This document shows, one piece after another, positions 1-6,682 of a DNA stretch of 64,000 nt. The notes beneath the pieces are model-generated. The model worked only from the letters and a program-made list of their open reading frames with translations. It did not search any database and was not told where the DNA came from. Every line of letters begins with the position of its first letter. Positions within the stretch are counted from its first letter, which is position 1. The DNA is from a virus, in IMG/VR virus record IMGVR_UViG_3300009079_000020, positions 1-64,000 of that record; one strand, given 5' to 3'. A program made the position numbers and the translations under genes.

Positions 1-1
1 A

Positions 2-64
2 ATCGGATTTAAGCCTGAAATGTCAGCCGCTAATTTAGTTTATAATATGGAGGAAGTAGCGTAA
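2..64 (+). CDS. C-terminal fragment of a protein cut by the window edge
   Basis: An open frame runs from the window edge to a TAA at 62-64. It encodes about 20 residues ending MEEVA. The stop overlaps the next start codon (TAATG), an arrangement typical of co-translated phage genes. Too little remains to name a family. Confidence 0.55.
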   Translation: MGFKPEMSAANLVYNMEEVA

Positions 65-294
65 TGATTATTGTAAATGATATTCAAGATGCATTGATGA
101 TGAGAAAGAAATTGATGAGCATTGTTCGTCGTTCTCATAATTTTGGCCATAGTCGTGCCACTGTTTTAATTGAACTGCTTGATATTGTTGACGATCTTCA
201 GCAAAACATTGAAAGGATGGAAGCTGAGATGGAACTTCAACATGATCTCTGGAGGACTGAACTTACAATGGAGGAACCTTCTAATGCAGCGTAA
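64..294 (+). CDS. Small hypothetical protein (76 aa), probably helical
   Basis: This short protein is rich in hydrophobic heptads, charged residues and methionine (LLDIVDDLQQNIERMEAEME), which suggests a coiled coil. A GGAGGAAG ribosome-binding site lies just upstream, and the start overlaps the previous stop. The next gene begins inside its last codons. I do not recognise the family. Position in a tight plus-strand run of small genes suggests it is real. Confidence 0.6.
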   Translation: MIIVNDIQDALMMRKKLMSIVRRSHNFGHSRATVLIELLDIVDDLQQNIERMEAEMELQHDLWRTELTMEEPSNAA

Positions 295-499
295 AGGTAA
301 ATCACATAAAGCGGCCATGGGAAACGATGGCCGTGTTGCTCTGCGTGAAGTTATTGATTTCATGAGTGAATGCGCCGGAGTTTTAGAACTTGAAGGCGAG
401 GAAAAATCTGCGTTTTATTTCGAGCAGATTGCAGAGTTTTTAACTGAAAATCCCTATAAGGGTTTAAAAGAGCACGCAGGTCGTGTTCTAGGACTGTAA
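284..499 (+). CDS. Small hypothetical protein (71 aa)
   Basis: The ATG at 284 is preferred because a GAGGAACC ribosome-binding site lies about 6 nt upstream. An open frame continues further 5-prime but would overlap the preceding gene heavily. The product starts MQRKGKSHKAAMGNDGR and ends in a mixed, probably helical domain (FYFEQIAEFLTENP). It overlaps the preceding gene by 11 nt. No family recognised. Confidence 0.6.
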   Translation: MQRKGKSHKAAMGNDGRVALREVIDFMSECAGVLELEGEEKSAFYFEQIAEFLTENPYKGLKEHAGRVLGL

Positions 500-503
500 G
501 GTT

Positions 504-511
504 TATAAATA
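504..511 (+). promoter_or_regulatory. T4-type late promoter before the cell-wall hydrolase
   Basis: Exact TATAAATA, the consensus for T4-family late promoters read by the gp55/gp33/clamp-modified polymerase. It ends only 4 nt before the first ATG (516) of the downstream gene, so a transcript from it may start at or inside that codon. Confidence 0.7.
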
Positions 512-515
512 TCCT

Positions 516-1001
516 ATGTCAAGAACTTTAAACATAACAAGCGGATTATTAACTATGTCAGTACTAACTGGGGCACTTGTCATAACTCTTTCTATGGGTG
601 GTCAACCCGATATAGATCCTAAAAGCCAAAATTGTTTGGCGATGAATATATATCACGAGGCTCGCGGCGAGGTCATTGAAGGCCAAATCGCTGTTGCCCA
701 TGTTACCATGAATAGAGTAGAGCATAAGGAATGGCCTAATAGCATATGTGATGTAGTCTACCAACCAAAGCAGTTTAGTTGGACGTTTATGATTAAAGAT
801 CAGACGCCCAAAGAAAACAAATCGTGGAAGCAAGCTCGGGCTATTGCCAGAGATGTGATGATAGGAAACGTAGATGATCCTACAAAGGGAGCTACATTTT
901 ATCACGCTACGTATGTGAATCCGGTGTGGGCAGATCAAATGGAAGTAAGTAAAATAATTGATAAACACGTGTTTTATGTGTGGGACGGCACTTGGGATTA
1001 G
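516..1001 (+). CDS. SleB/CwlJ-type cell-wall hydrolase, candidate endolysin
   Basis: The protein matches the SleB/CwlJ hydrolase family (Hydrolase_2): N-C-LAMNIYHEARGE, then VAHVTMNRV, QFSWT and GATFYHA blocks. The conserved Glu in YHEARGE is the expected catalytic residue. Family members cleave peptidoglycan. A hydrophobic N-terminal segment (about residues 9-28) could be a signal-anchor that exports the enzyme. With no other free endolysin in the window, this is the best lysis-enzyme candidate. The ATG at 555 (MSVLTGAL) is an alternative start and fits the late promoter better, because 516 lies almost on the expected transcription start. Confidence 0.85.
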   Translation: MSRTLNITSGLLTMSVLTGALVITLSMGGQPDIDPKSQNCLAMNIYHEARGEVIEGQIAVAHVTMNRVEHKEWPNSICDVVYQPKQFSWTFMIKDQTPKENKSWKQARAIARDVMIGNVDDPTKGATFYHATYVNPVWADQMEVSKIIDKHVFYVWDGTWD

Positions 1002-1165
1002 TAAAAGCATCTAGTCCTTGTACTCAGATATGTAAAATTGATGCATTTACTGGTACGTGCATAGGGTGTAAACGCACTTCTCAGGAGATCACTGAGTGGT
1101 CTTCTTATAGTGAAGAACAAAGAATAAATATAATGGAGAAGCTTGAATTATGGCAAAAGAAATAA
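980..1165 (+). CDS. DUF1289-like small cysteine protein
   Basis: The sequence SSPCTQICKIDAFTGTCIGC followed by a KRTSQEI-x-W segment matches the DUF1289 pattern (C-x3-C-x9-C-x2-C). The four cysteines suggest a metal or Fe-S site; the family function is unknown. The GTG at 980 overlaps the preceding gene by 22 nt; a TTG at 992 is an alternative. The 3-prime end overlaps the next gene by 16 nt. Confidence 0.7.
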   Translation: MGRHLGLVKASSPCTQICKIDAFTGTCIGCKRTSQEITEWSSYSEEQRINIMEKLELWQKK

Positions 1166-1446
1166 GTAATGTAGAATATAAATTTAACGAAGGCGCATTG
1201 ATTAATGAGTTTCAAGCGTATATCGATGCTACATATGATGGGCATTACGCCACAAATAAATTTCAATCAACAGAAGTAATCATTGAACGTGGTCATGGCA
1301 CAGGTTTTTGCATGGGAAATGTCGACAAGTATTCAAATCGTTATGGGAAAAAAGGTAGTCGTGATGACGCCCGTAAAGATTTAATGAAAGTTCTCCACTA
1401 TGCCCTCATCCAACTCTATATCCACGATAGTGAAAAGGAAGAATAA
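1150..1446 (+). CDS. DUF3310-like phage protein
   Basis: The C-terminal half has the DUF3310 signature GFCMGNVDKYSNRYGKKG followed by DDARKDLMKVLHYA. That family is common in phages and is often labelled a nucleotide-kinase-like protein without firm biochemistry. The first 50 residues are less conserved. The gene overlaps its upstream neighbour by 16 nt, consistent with translational coupling. Confidence 0.7.
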   Translation: MAKEISNVEYKFNEGALINEFQAYIDATYDGHYATNKFQSTEVIIERGHGTGFCMGNVDKYSNRYGKKGSRDDARKDLMKVLHYALIQLYIHDSEKEE

Positions 1447-1555
1447 GTATTACGCTTATACCGAGAACGGAAGTGTAATAATTATATCACAGGACAGATA
1501 CATTGTTGAAAGCTATGTACAAAGTATTGGCTATAAAGTAATATATAAGATGTAA
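1430..1555 (+). CDS. Possible 41-aa protein ending at the tmRNA start
   Basis: A GTG-initiated frame overlaps the 3-prime end of the DUF3310 gene and encodes 41 residues with a natural composition (KYYAYTENGSVIIISQDRYI). Its TAA at 1553-1555 lies on the first bases of the tmRNA, and the tmRNA promoter sits inside it. There is no clear ribosome-binding site, so this is a modest call. It may be translated by reinitiation. Confidence 0.35.
   Translation: MKRKNKYYAYTENGSVIIISQDRYIVESYVQSIGYKVIYKM
1516..1544 (+). promoter_or_regulatory. TGTACA-N17-TAATAT promoter for the tmRNA
   Basis: TGTACA at 1516-1521, a 17-bp spacer and TAATAT at 1539-1544. The expected start of transcription, about 7 nt further on, coincides with the first paired base of the tmRNA acceptor piece near 1551. 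The same promoter pattern recurs across the window with the same spacer. Confidence 0.75.
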
Positions 1556-1776
1556 GCGTTAATAACGGATGTATGGACCTCGGGGCAGTACCGAGCAGCT
1601 CCACCATAAACACATTTAGATAAGTGTGTTTCTTATGGGGCTGAACTAGGATCGACATGTATTCAAGTTTACAAACACAAATGCAAACGACAATTTTGCA
1701 CCATCTGGATTTGCCTTAGCGGCATGATCACAGGGGGTTGGCCACTTACCTAGCAACAGAAAAGTGGCAACTTTTA
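1551..1776 (+). ncRNA. ssrA: Circularly permuted (two-piece) tmRNA
   Basis: The 3-prime acceptor half comes first: T stem CTCGG (1579-1583) / CCGAG (1591-1595), then CAGCTCC and ACCA (1603-1606). An intervening 10-bp hairpin (1608-1631) separates it from the 5-prime half GGGGCTGAACTAGGAT, starting at 1637. GGGGCTG (1637-1643) pairs with CAGCTCC (1596-1602) to form the acceptor stem. GTTTAC (1667-1672) can pair with GTAAGC (1552-1557) as part of P2. The resume codon GCA at 1683 opens a frame for ANDNFAPSGFALAA followed by TGA (1725-1727), a classic proteolysis tag. A bulged stem at 1737-1771 followed by TTTT may be the terminator or a pseudoknot. The T loop is GGCAGTA, not TTC-like. The host-type role is rescue of stalled ribosomes. 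Confidence 0.9.
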
Positions 1777-1807
1777 TAATGTTTAATTTAATCTAGGAAA
1801 AAAGAAA

Positions 1808-2200
1808 ATGAAAATCGCAGCAATCGCAGCAGCCGCTTTAGTAACGGCAACATCAGTCTCAGCCAATGAGATCGGTGGAACAGGCATCACTTGGGGTGTA
1901 ACATCAGAAGCAGCATACACAATTAACGATGCTGCAGGTAACGCAGTAGATGATTTCGGTGTAAAGGTAACTCCTGAAATCGGTTATTCAATGTTCGGTA
2001 TTGGCTTGTCAGCTGATATGGACTTGCCAGTTTATAACAATGAAGAGTTTCAATTGAGCAACGCGTTTGACGACCCAAAAGTCAATCTTGGTGCCACATA
2101 TGAAGTGTTTGGCGGCTTTGAGTTGTTCGGTGAAACAACTTGGGATTTTGACGCATCAGACAATGTAGCTACTAAAGTAGGTGCTACTTTCGCCTTCTGA
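1808..2200 (+). CDS. Secreted outer-membrane-like beta-barrel protein
   Basis: A clean signal peptide (MKIAAIAAAALVTATSVSA, cleavage before NE) is followed by about 110 residues of alternating polar and aromatic strands and a C-terminal phenylalanine (KVGATFAF). A terminal Phe on the last strand is the hallmark recognised by the BAM outer-membrane assembly machinery. The protein resembles a small porin or OmpW/OmpX-type barrel and is short for that class. AGGAAA lies upstream of the ATG. A strong terminator follows. It could alter the host surface, for example in receptor masking; this role is inferred. Confidence 0.6.
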   Translation: MKIAAIAAAALVTATSVSANEIGGTGITWGVTSEAAYTINDAAGNAVDDFGVKVTPEIGYSMFGIGLSADMDLPVYNNEEFQLSNAFDDPKVNLGATYEVFGGFELFGETTWDFDASDNVATKVGATFAF

Positions 2201-2208
2201 TATAAATA
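2201..2208 (+). promoter_or_regulatory. TATAAATA late-promoter match before a terminator
   Basis: Exact TATAAATA directly after the stop codon of the beta-barrel gene. A strong terminator follows only about 30 nt later, so a transcript from here would be about 50 nt long unless polymerase reads through to the gene at 2286. Confidence 0.45.
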
Positions 2209-2237
2209 CCATAGGGTCACTTACTTAATAAGTGCGC

Positions 2238-2267
2238 GGGGGGCCATGGTGAGCCCCCCTTTTTTTT
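2238..2267 (+). terminator. Strong Rho-independent terminator
   Basis: GGGGGGC (2238-2244) pairs perfectly with GCCCCCC (2253-2259) around an 8-nt loop, followed by a run of eight T (2260-2267). It ends the tmRNA/beta-barrel transcription unit. Confidence 0.9.
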
Positions 2268-2285
2268 ATGAGAAAGGACTATACT

Positions 2286-2642
2286 ATGAAAAAACTATTA
2301 TTGGCCTTAGGATTCATCACTGCTTGTGCTCCAGCGCACGCTGATATGTTACAAATAAATGTGCCATGCGATCCATCGCCCGAAGTAATGAGAATAATGA
2401 TACAGTATAAGAACTCTTTATTGCTTAGTGGAACAGGTACAATATCTGCTAAAAATGGAAAGACATTTACTTCCGAAGCTGGAATATTCTTAAACCAAGA
2501 CACTGGTACTTTAGCTGTTGTCTTATCTTTTCCCAATGGAGACAAGCCTCCAATGTCATGCTTAATTATTGCTGGAGCAGAGTGGGAGCCATATGCTGGA
2601 CCTCAGCCGTGGGATAAAATAAAAACAAAAGAAGATCTATAA
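2286..2642 (+). CDS. Secreted protein of unknown function (118 aa)
   Basis: The ATG at 2286 is chosen because AGAAAGGA lies 7 nt upstream; an in-frame ATG at 2268 falls in the terminator tail. The N-terminus is a signal peptide (MKKLLLALGFITACAPAHA). The mature part has two cysteines (VPCDPSPEVM and MSCLIIAG) that could form a disulfide, and looks like a small beta-rich domain. It is the first of a run of exported proteins. No family recognised. Confidence 0.65.
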   Translation: MKKLLLALGFITACAPAHADMLQINVPCDPSPEVMRIMIQYKNSLLLSGTGTISAKNGKTFTSEAGIFLNQDTGTLAVVLSFPNGDKPPMSCLIIAGAEWEPYAGPQPWDKIKTKEDL

Positions 2643-2646
2643 GGTA

Positions 2647-2654
2647 TATAAATA
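2647..2654 (+). promoter_or_regulatory. Late promoter for the exported-protein operon
   Basis: Exact TATAAATA 32 bp upstream of the ATG at 2687. The genes from 2687 to 6360 are tightly packed on the same strand with no other promoter visible, so this site probably drives all of them late in infection. Confidence 0.75.
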
Positions 2655-2686
2655 CTGTATGACTTACAATGATTGGTGGTATTTAA

Positions 2687-3277
2687 ATGTATAAAAAGTT
2701 GCATAGATTATTTTTGTTAATGGCATTAAGTTTGTTTACGCTATTGATAGTTGCTATTCAGGTTAAAGCCCAAGATGCAGCAGAATGTCCTGTCGGGTAT
2801 GTCTGCACATTATCAGGGACTGATTCCAATATAACAACTGATGGTCAAATGACCACAACCATAAAACAACCTCCTCCTTCTGCGATTGCGCCACAATTTA
2901 GTGCAGGTAATAATTCTGATCTGTGTACTATCGGAGCTTCTGCTTCAGTACAAACTCAGATTTTAGGCATATCTGCAGGAGGCACTTATACTGAAGAGAA
3001 TTGTAAAAGATTAAAAAATGCAAAAGTCTTATATGATATGGGAATGAAAGTGGCTGCGGTATCAACTATGTGTCAAGATGAAAACGTGTTTAAGGCAATG
3101 ATGAATGCTGGTACGCCATGCCCGTATAATGGTTTAATCGGTGATGCTGCTAAGTTGGGTTGGGAAACTCACGTTGAAGAAACTGAAAAAGAACTTAATT
3201 TGATGGGACCTATAGATGCTGAAAAAGCTGCTCCTGCCGTTAGCGCTGGTATTATCGCCCTCTTACTCTTACTCTGA
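2687..3277 (+). CDS. Secreted cysteine-containing protein with C-terminal hydrophobic tail
   Basis: A signal peptide (about residues 1-28, ending VKAQ) precedes a cysteine-containing mature region (ECPVGYVC, DLCTIG, ENCKRL, TMCQDE, TPCPYNG). The last residues form a hydrophobic stretch (AGIIALLLLL) that could anchor the C-terminus in a membrane. The final 62 nt overlap the signal-peptide region of the next gene in another frame, and that overlap may itself create the hydrophobic tail. No family recognised. Periplasmic or outer-membrane location is inferred. Confidence 0.65.
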   Translation: MYKKLHRLFLLMALSLFTLLIVAIQVKAQDAAECPVGYVCTLSGTDSNITTDGQMTTTIKQPPPSAIAPQFSAGNNSDLCTIGASASVQTQILGISAGGTYTEENCKRLKNAKVLYDMGMKVAAVSTMCQDENVFKAMMNAGTPCPYNGLIGDAAKLGWETHVEETEKELNLMGPIDAEKAAPAVSAGIIALLLLL

Positions 3278-4124
3278 AAGTATTGCTCCGTACTTTGGGT
3301 ATACTGGAAATGCTATAACGGACCAATCTCTCGCTTGGTCTATGCCAAACATATTGCCTGATCCATCTGGATTAGATATACAGAATGTAATATACAGTTA
3401 TAAGATACAGAAAGAAACTGGTGAATGGGTAACAGTACATGTGCAGAATGAAAATGCTAATGCCACTGGTTATATTTTTAGAGAGACTGACGAGTGGAAA
3501 CCAGGATCAGTAGCCGGTACTGGAATTAGTAAAGCAGTTCCAGTAGGCAATTTACCCAGAGCATTATGGGGAGAGGGAAGCATAGATGTAGATGGCAACG
3601 GATCAGTATACGATGCAAGTATAGTATATACGTATAGAGTCGATCCTTGTTTTAATCCGCAGTTTAATACTAACTGCCCAGGATATGTAGAGCCAATCCC
3701 TGACATACCAGAAGTTGGCTTAGAAGATGTTTATGATGTATTCGATGACGATAATGTTAACATGGAACGAAATAAAACAATCGAACAAGATAAGATAAAT
3801 AAGGCTAAAGCAAAAGAAGAAGATGAAGAAGAAGAGGAAGAGCGTAAAAGAAGGTACAGACTTGAAAAGGTTTTGTCAGATCTGCAAGCTTCTCAACTTC
3901 TAGCTGAGAATTCTATAATAGAACAAATGAATAACAATATGCAAAACGAGATAAATAAGACATATCTAGTAATGAAAATACCAGGCGGAGAATATAAAGA
4001 TAGCGTGGTACTGGCAGATTCAAAGTTGCCAGACTCAAAGAATGGATTACGTAATGGACTAGCCCAACAGTTATTGCACAACCAGATGGTTGAGATGCAA
4101 TATCAAATAAACGAAGAGAACTAA
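3216..4124 (+). CDS. Secreted protein with acidic/basic coiled-coil C-terminal half
   Basis: The signal peptide (MLKKLLLPLALVLSPSYSYS) is followed by a beta-rich domain of about 140 residues with a cysteine pair (DPCFNPQFNTNCPGY). A linker then leads to a highly charged segment (KEEDEEEEEERKRRYRLE) and a long predicted coiled coil. The globular part plus helical stalk resembles a secreted fibre or adhesion component, but no family is recognised. The start overlaps the preceding gene by 62 nt, which is unusually long even for phages. Confidence 0.65.
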   Translation: MLKKLLLPLALVLSPSYSYSESIAPYFGYTGNAITDQSLAWSMPNILPDPSGLDIQNVIYSYKIQKETGEWVTVHVQNENANATGYIFRETDEWKPGSVAGTGISKAVPVGNLPRALWGEGSIDVDGNGSVYDASIVYTYRVDPCFNPQFNTNCPGYVEPIPDIPEVGLEDVYDVFDDDNVNMERNKTIEQDKINKAKAKEEDEEEEEERKRRYRLEKVLSDLQASQLLAENSIIEQMNNNMQNEINKTYLVMKIPGGEYKDSVVLADSKLPDSKNGLRNGLAQQLLHNQMVEMQYQINEEN

Positions 4125-4135
4125 GGAAACATAAT

Positions 4136-4660
4136 ATGAATATGTTTAAAATTAAGACTAGTCTGTTTGCACTATCTACTATGGTTGTGGCAAGTCAGGC
4201 TTTAGCACAACAAGAAGGATCAGTTCCTATTAACGGCACTGTTCAATCGCGTTGTGTAATTCAAGCAGATACCGCAGGAACATACGGCAACCCTAATGCG
4301 TATGAATTAAATACAGCCGCAACAGCTGGTGGGAACAACGCTGTAATTCGCGTTGATGTAACACTGGCCGATTCATATTATGTTAATATTACTGCACCAT
4401 CGTCATTTTCAAACAGCCCAACTTTACCTGACACTGTAACTTGGACTGGAGATACAACTGTTAAAACGCTATCAGATGCGACAGGAATGAGTGGGTACGA
4501 AACTGGTAAGCAGGAACTAGGAATGGTAGATAAGTATGACCTAACTGTTGTTGGTTCTACATGGTTTGAAACAGAGTCAAAAGCTACTCTTGGAGGTTCA
4601 AGAGCATTTCCCGGCGGAAACTACACTGCATTAGTAGAAGCTGAGTGTATTGCAAAGTAG
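4136..4660 (+). CDS. Secreted pilin-like beta-sandwich protein
   Basis: The signal peptide ends at residue 24 (SQALA/QQEG). The mature sequence begins with VPINGTVQSRCVIQAD and ends GGNYTALVEAECIAK, with alternating hydrophobic strands between. A cysteine near each end and the terminal G-x-Y-T-A-x-V-x-A strand resemble chaperone-usher pilins and spore-coat-U-like proteins. The next gene looks like a small pilus chaperone. No usher is present in the window, so export across the outer membrane would need a host partner. Similarity is by pattern only. Confidence 0.5.
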   Translation: MNMFKIKTSLFALSTMVVASQALAQQEGSVPINGTVQSRCVIQADTAGTYGNPNAYELNTAATAGGNNAVIRVDVTLADSYYVNITAPSSFSNSPTLPDTVTWTGDTTVKTLSDATGMSGYETGKQELGMVDKYDLTVVGSTWFETESKATLGGSRAFPGGNYTALVEAECIAK

Positions 4661-4663
4661 GAA

Positions 4664-5071
4664 ATGACTATGCTACGTTATGGTTTATTCTCAGTCTTTA
4701 TAGCTATTTTTTTAACATGCGCTTTAAGTGTTAAGGCCCATGAGATGGTTCCAACATACCCAAAATTGGAACCATCTCATATACAAGGGCTATATAAAAC
4801 AAAGGTAACAATATTCAATAAAAGACCAGAAGTTGAGTATTATGAAATTGGGGTATTTACAGAAGATTGGGAATCAATACCGTTTGTTTCTACATACAAA
4901 ATCTTTCCAGTCCCCTTTTTAAGCACAGTAACAAACGAGCTGTTTATACGTAATATTGATAGAAAAAAAGTAAGGTATATATGCTCTAAATCGAAACTGC
5001 GTAGGTCATATGAAACGCGAACTATAGTGTCTTCTAGGATTTGCTCAAAGATAAAAAGGCTAGGTGAATGA
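4664..5071 (+). CDS. Secreted Ig-like protein, possible pilus-type chaperone
   Basis: A signal peptide (to about residue 26, VKAHE) precedes one Ig-like stretch of strands: TKVTIFNKRPEVEYYEIGVF, then FVSTYKIFPVPF and NELFIRNID. This layout resembles the N-terminal domain of PapD-like periplasmic chaperones, where I-x-N and a basic patch hold the subunit C-terminus. The protein is half the usual length and lacks a second domain. Being next to the pilin-like gene supports, but does not prove, a chaperone role. Confidence 0.4.
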   Translation: MTMLRYGLFSVFIAIFLTCALSVKAHEMVPTYPKLEPSHIQGLYKTKVTIFNKRPEVEYYEIGVFTEDWESIPFVSTYKIFPVPFLSTVTNELFIRNIDRKKVRYICSKSKLRRSYETRTIVSSRICSKIKRLGE

Positions 5072-5493
5072 AAAAGTGTATTATATTATTAACCTTATCA
5101 ATGTTTCCTATTACAGCATTAGCAGATAACAGTGGGATTGGACTAACACTACCTGGAGCTTCTGTCTCATATGGTAGTGATAGCATCAAAGCTGGAGACT
5201 TAAACTGCTCAAATTCTATTGGCGGCGCCACAAATTTTGAGTTTGGTATAACAGGCGTTATCGATAACTATAGTAGTCCATTCAACTCTCCAGATTACGG
5301 TAACACTGAAAAGGATGTTGGAGTATATGCTAGAATAGTTATACCACTCGATAAGCCTAAAGAAAGAATTAATTGTAACAGCTTGTATCAATTAGAGCTG
5401 AGAAAAAAAAGATTAGAAGTGCTAAAGCTGCAACAAGAACTGGAAGCGTTAAGACGTTTAAACAATTCTGAAGCAAGCACATTTGAGAACTAG
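5068..5493 (+). CDS. Secreted protein with C-terminal coiled coil
   Basis: The ATGA overlap at 5068 couples it to the upstream gene. A signal peptide (MKKCIILLTLSMFPITALA) is followed by a glycine/serine-rich beta domain (LTLPGASVSYGSD, DLNCSNSIGG, FEFGITGVID). The last 40 residues form a charged helix (LELRKKRLEVLKLQQELEAL). Globular head plus helix suggests an oligomeric periplasmic or surface component. No family recognised. Confidence 0.6.
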   Translation: MKKCIILLTLSMFPITALADNSGIGLTLPGASVSYGSDSIKAGDLNCSNSIGGATNFEFGITGVIDNYSSPFNSPDYGNTEKDVGVYARIVIPLDKPKERINCNSLYQLELRKKRLEVLKLQQELEALRRLNNSEASTFEN

Positions 5494-5503
5494 GAGTTAA
5501 TAA

Positions 5504-6082
5504 ATGTCAGAGCTAGAATTTGGAGGAGTTAAGTTTAAAGGCGGCAAGATGTTTGCTGTTCTTACGGCGCTATCAACGTTAGGTGGCGCAGCTTGGGGAG
5601 GCTTTGAGTTCTACAATGATTATAGAAATATGAAAGAGATTGTAGAAAATATTGATGTAGATTCTATTGCAGCCGAAAACGAAAAAGTTATTCTTAGAAT
5701 GGAAGAAAATATGGTTCGTATTAACGAGGCCATTGAATATACTCGTGATATTAAAACTGGTCTTAGAGATGATATACTTGGTATTGAAAAGCAAGTGGAT
5801 CGCACAGAAGATGAGTTGCGGGAAAGCGAGCAAACGACAAGAGAGATTGTACAGAATGCAGAAGAGCGCTTTGAAAACAAGCGAGACGCATTATCTAATG
5901 ATTATGACACAAAGGCGAATAGTTTAAGAAACTCAAATAACAGTCGTATGAACGATCTAGAAACTAAAGTAGAACGCGACTTAGAATCACTGCGAGCGAT
6001 GATCGAGAGAGACATGAGAGAGCTTGATACTCTATTAAATGATAAATTACAAAGAGCCCTAAATAATCCACTAGCAAACTAA
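5504..6082 (+). CDS. Membrane-anchored long coiled-coil protein
   Basis: A hydrophobic segment at about residues 16-34 (MFAVLTALSTLGGAAWGGFEF) is followed by about 150 residues of almost uninterrupted coiled coil rich in E, R, N and D. The arrangement resembles membrane-tethered stalks or spanin-like proteins, but a separate spanin pair exists at 18.8-19.5 kb. It probably works with the exported proteins upstream or in envelope disruption. This is inference from topology. Confidence 0.6.
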   Translation: MSELEFGGVKFKGGKMFAVLTALSTLGGAAWGGFEFYNDYRNMKEIVENIDVDSIAAENEKVILRMEENMVRINEAIEYTRDIKTGLRDDILGIEKQVDRTEDELRESEQTTREIVQNAEERFENKRDALSNDYDTKANSLRNSNNSRMNDLETKVERDLESLRAMIERDMRELDTLLNDKLQRALNNPLAN

Positions 6083-6093
6083 CGGAGATCTAA

Positions 6094-6360
6094 ATGGCCG
6101 AAGAAGAAAAAGTTAAAGCTAAACTAGTAGCTAAAGCGCCGCATGCAATTAGAGATGAAGATACACCAGAAGGTAAAATGGAACTTCAATTCCGAGTTTT
6201 AGGTAATGAAATGATCGGCATTAAGATGATAGTCGATGACATGAAAATGAAATGGGTTTTTATTGGATTACTTGCTATTTTAGTAATGACATGGGCCGCT
6301 GCAGAATTCGGCAATGCTATTACTGGAACAAGTCCTGGAGAAGAATGGTCGGAAGGCTAG
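6094..6360 (+). CDS. Small single-span membrane protein
   Basis: GGAGA precedes the ATG by about 7 nt. A charged N-terminal half is followed by one transmembrane helix (WVFIGLLAILVMTWAAAEFG, about residues 51-70) and a short tail. It is the last gene of the exported-protein operon and ends convergently with the minus-strand gene next to it (4-bp overlap of stops). A holin-like or anchoring role is possible. No family recognised. Confidence 0.55.
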   Translation: MAEEEKVKAKLVAKAPHAIRDEDTPEGKMELQFRVLGNEMIGIKMIVDDMKMKWVFIGLLAILVMTWAAAEFGNAITGTSPGEEWSEG

Positions 6361-6608
6361 TCGTAGTGTCCACCTAATACAGCAACCTTAGTTATTTCTC
6401 TATTATATACTTCTACTTCTCGTTGCTTGTAAGCTGTTTCAAATCCGATCGAACCGTATTCGCTTCTTTCAGTGTTATTCCAAAGTCTTTTAAAATATGA
6501 ATCGTATAACTGTTCGACAGTGGCGTCTGATTCGTTTATGTTGATTAGTTGCCCCTTAACTAGCCAGTTAAGTCGATTGGCTTCTTTACGAACGAATGGC
6601 GTACACAT
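6357..6608 (-). CDS. Isolated minus-strand small protein (83 aa)
   Basis: An AAAGGAG ribosome-binding site lies 5 nt before the ATG on the minus strand, and the composition is that of a soluble helical protein (DATVEQLYDSYFKRLW). It is the only minus-strand gene in the first 35 kb, set between the late operon and early genes. The intergenic region upstream is shared with a plus-strand early promoter. Function unknown. Confidence 0.6.
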   Translation of the reverse strand: MCTPFVRKEANRLNWLVKGQLININESDATVEQLYDSYFKRLWNNTERSEYGSIGFETAYKQREVEVYNREITKVAVLGGHYD

Positions 6609-6682
6609 AGCTACTCCTTTACATAAGATAACTTATCTATAAAATGGTAGTGCTAACTTTTGCGCTATTAAAAAAATAAACG

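Noticed and set aside
564-1010. 148-codon minus-strand frame opposite the SleB hydrolase
   Set aside because: The plus strand encodes a clear SleB-type domain; the antisense product has no motif or ribosome-binding site.
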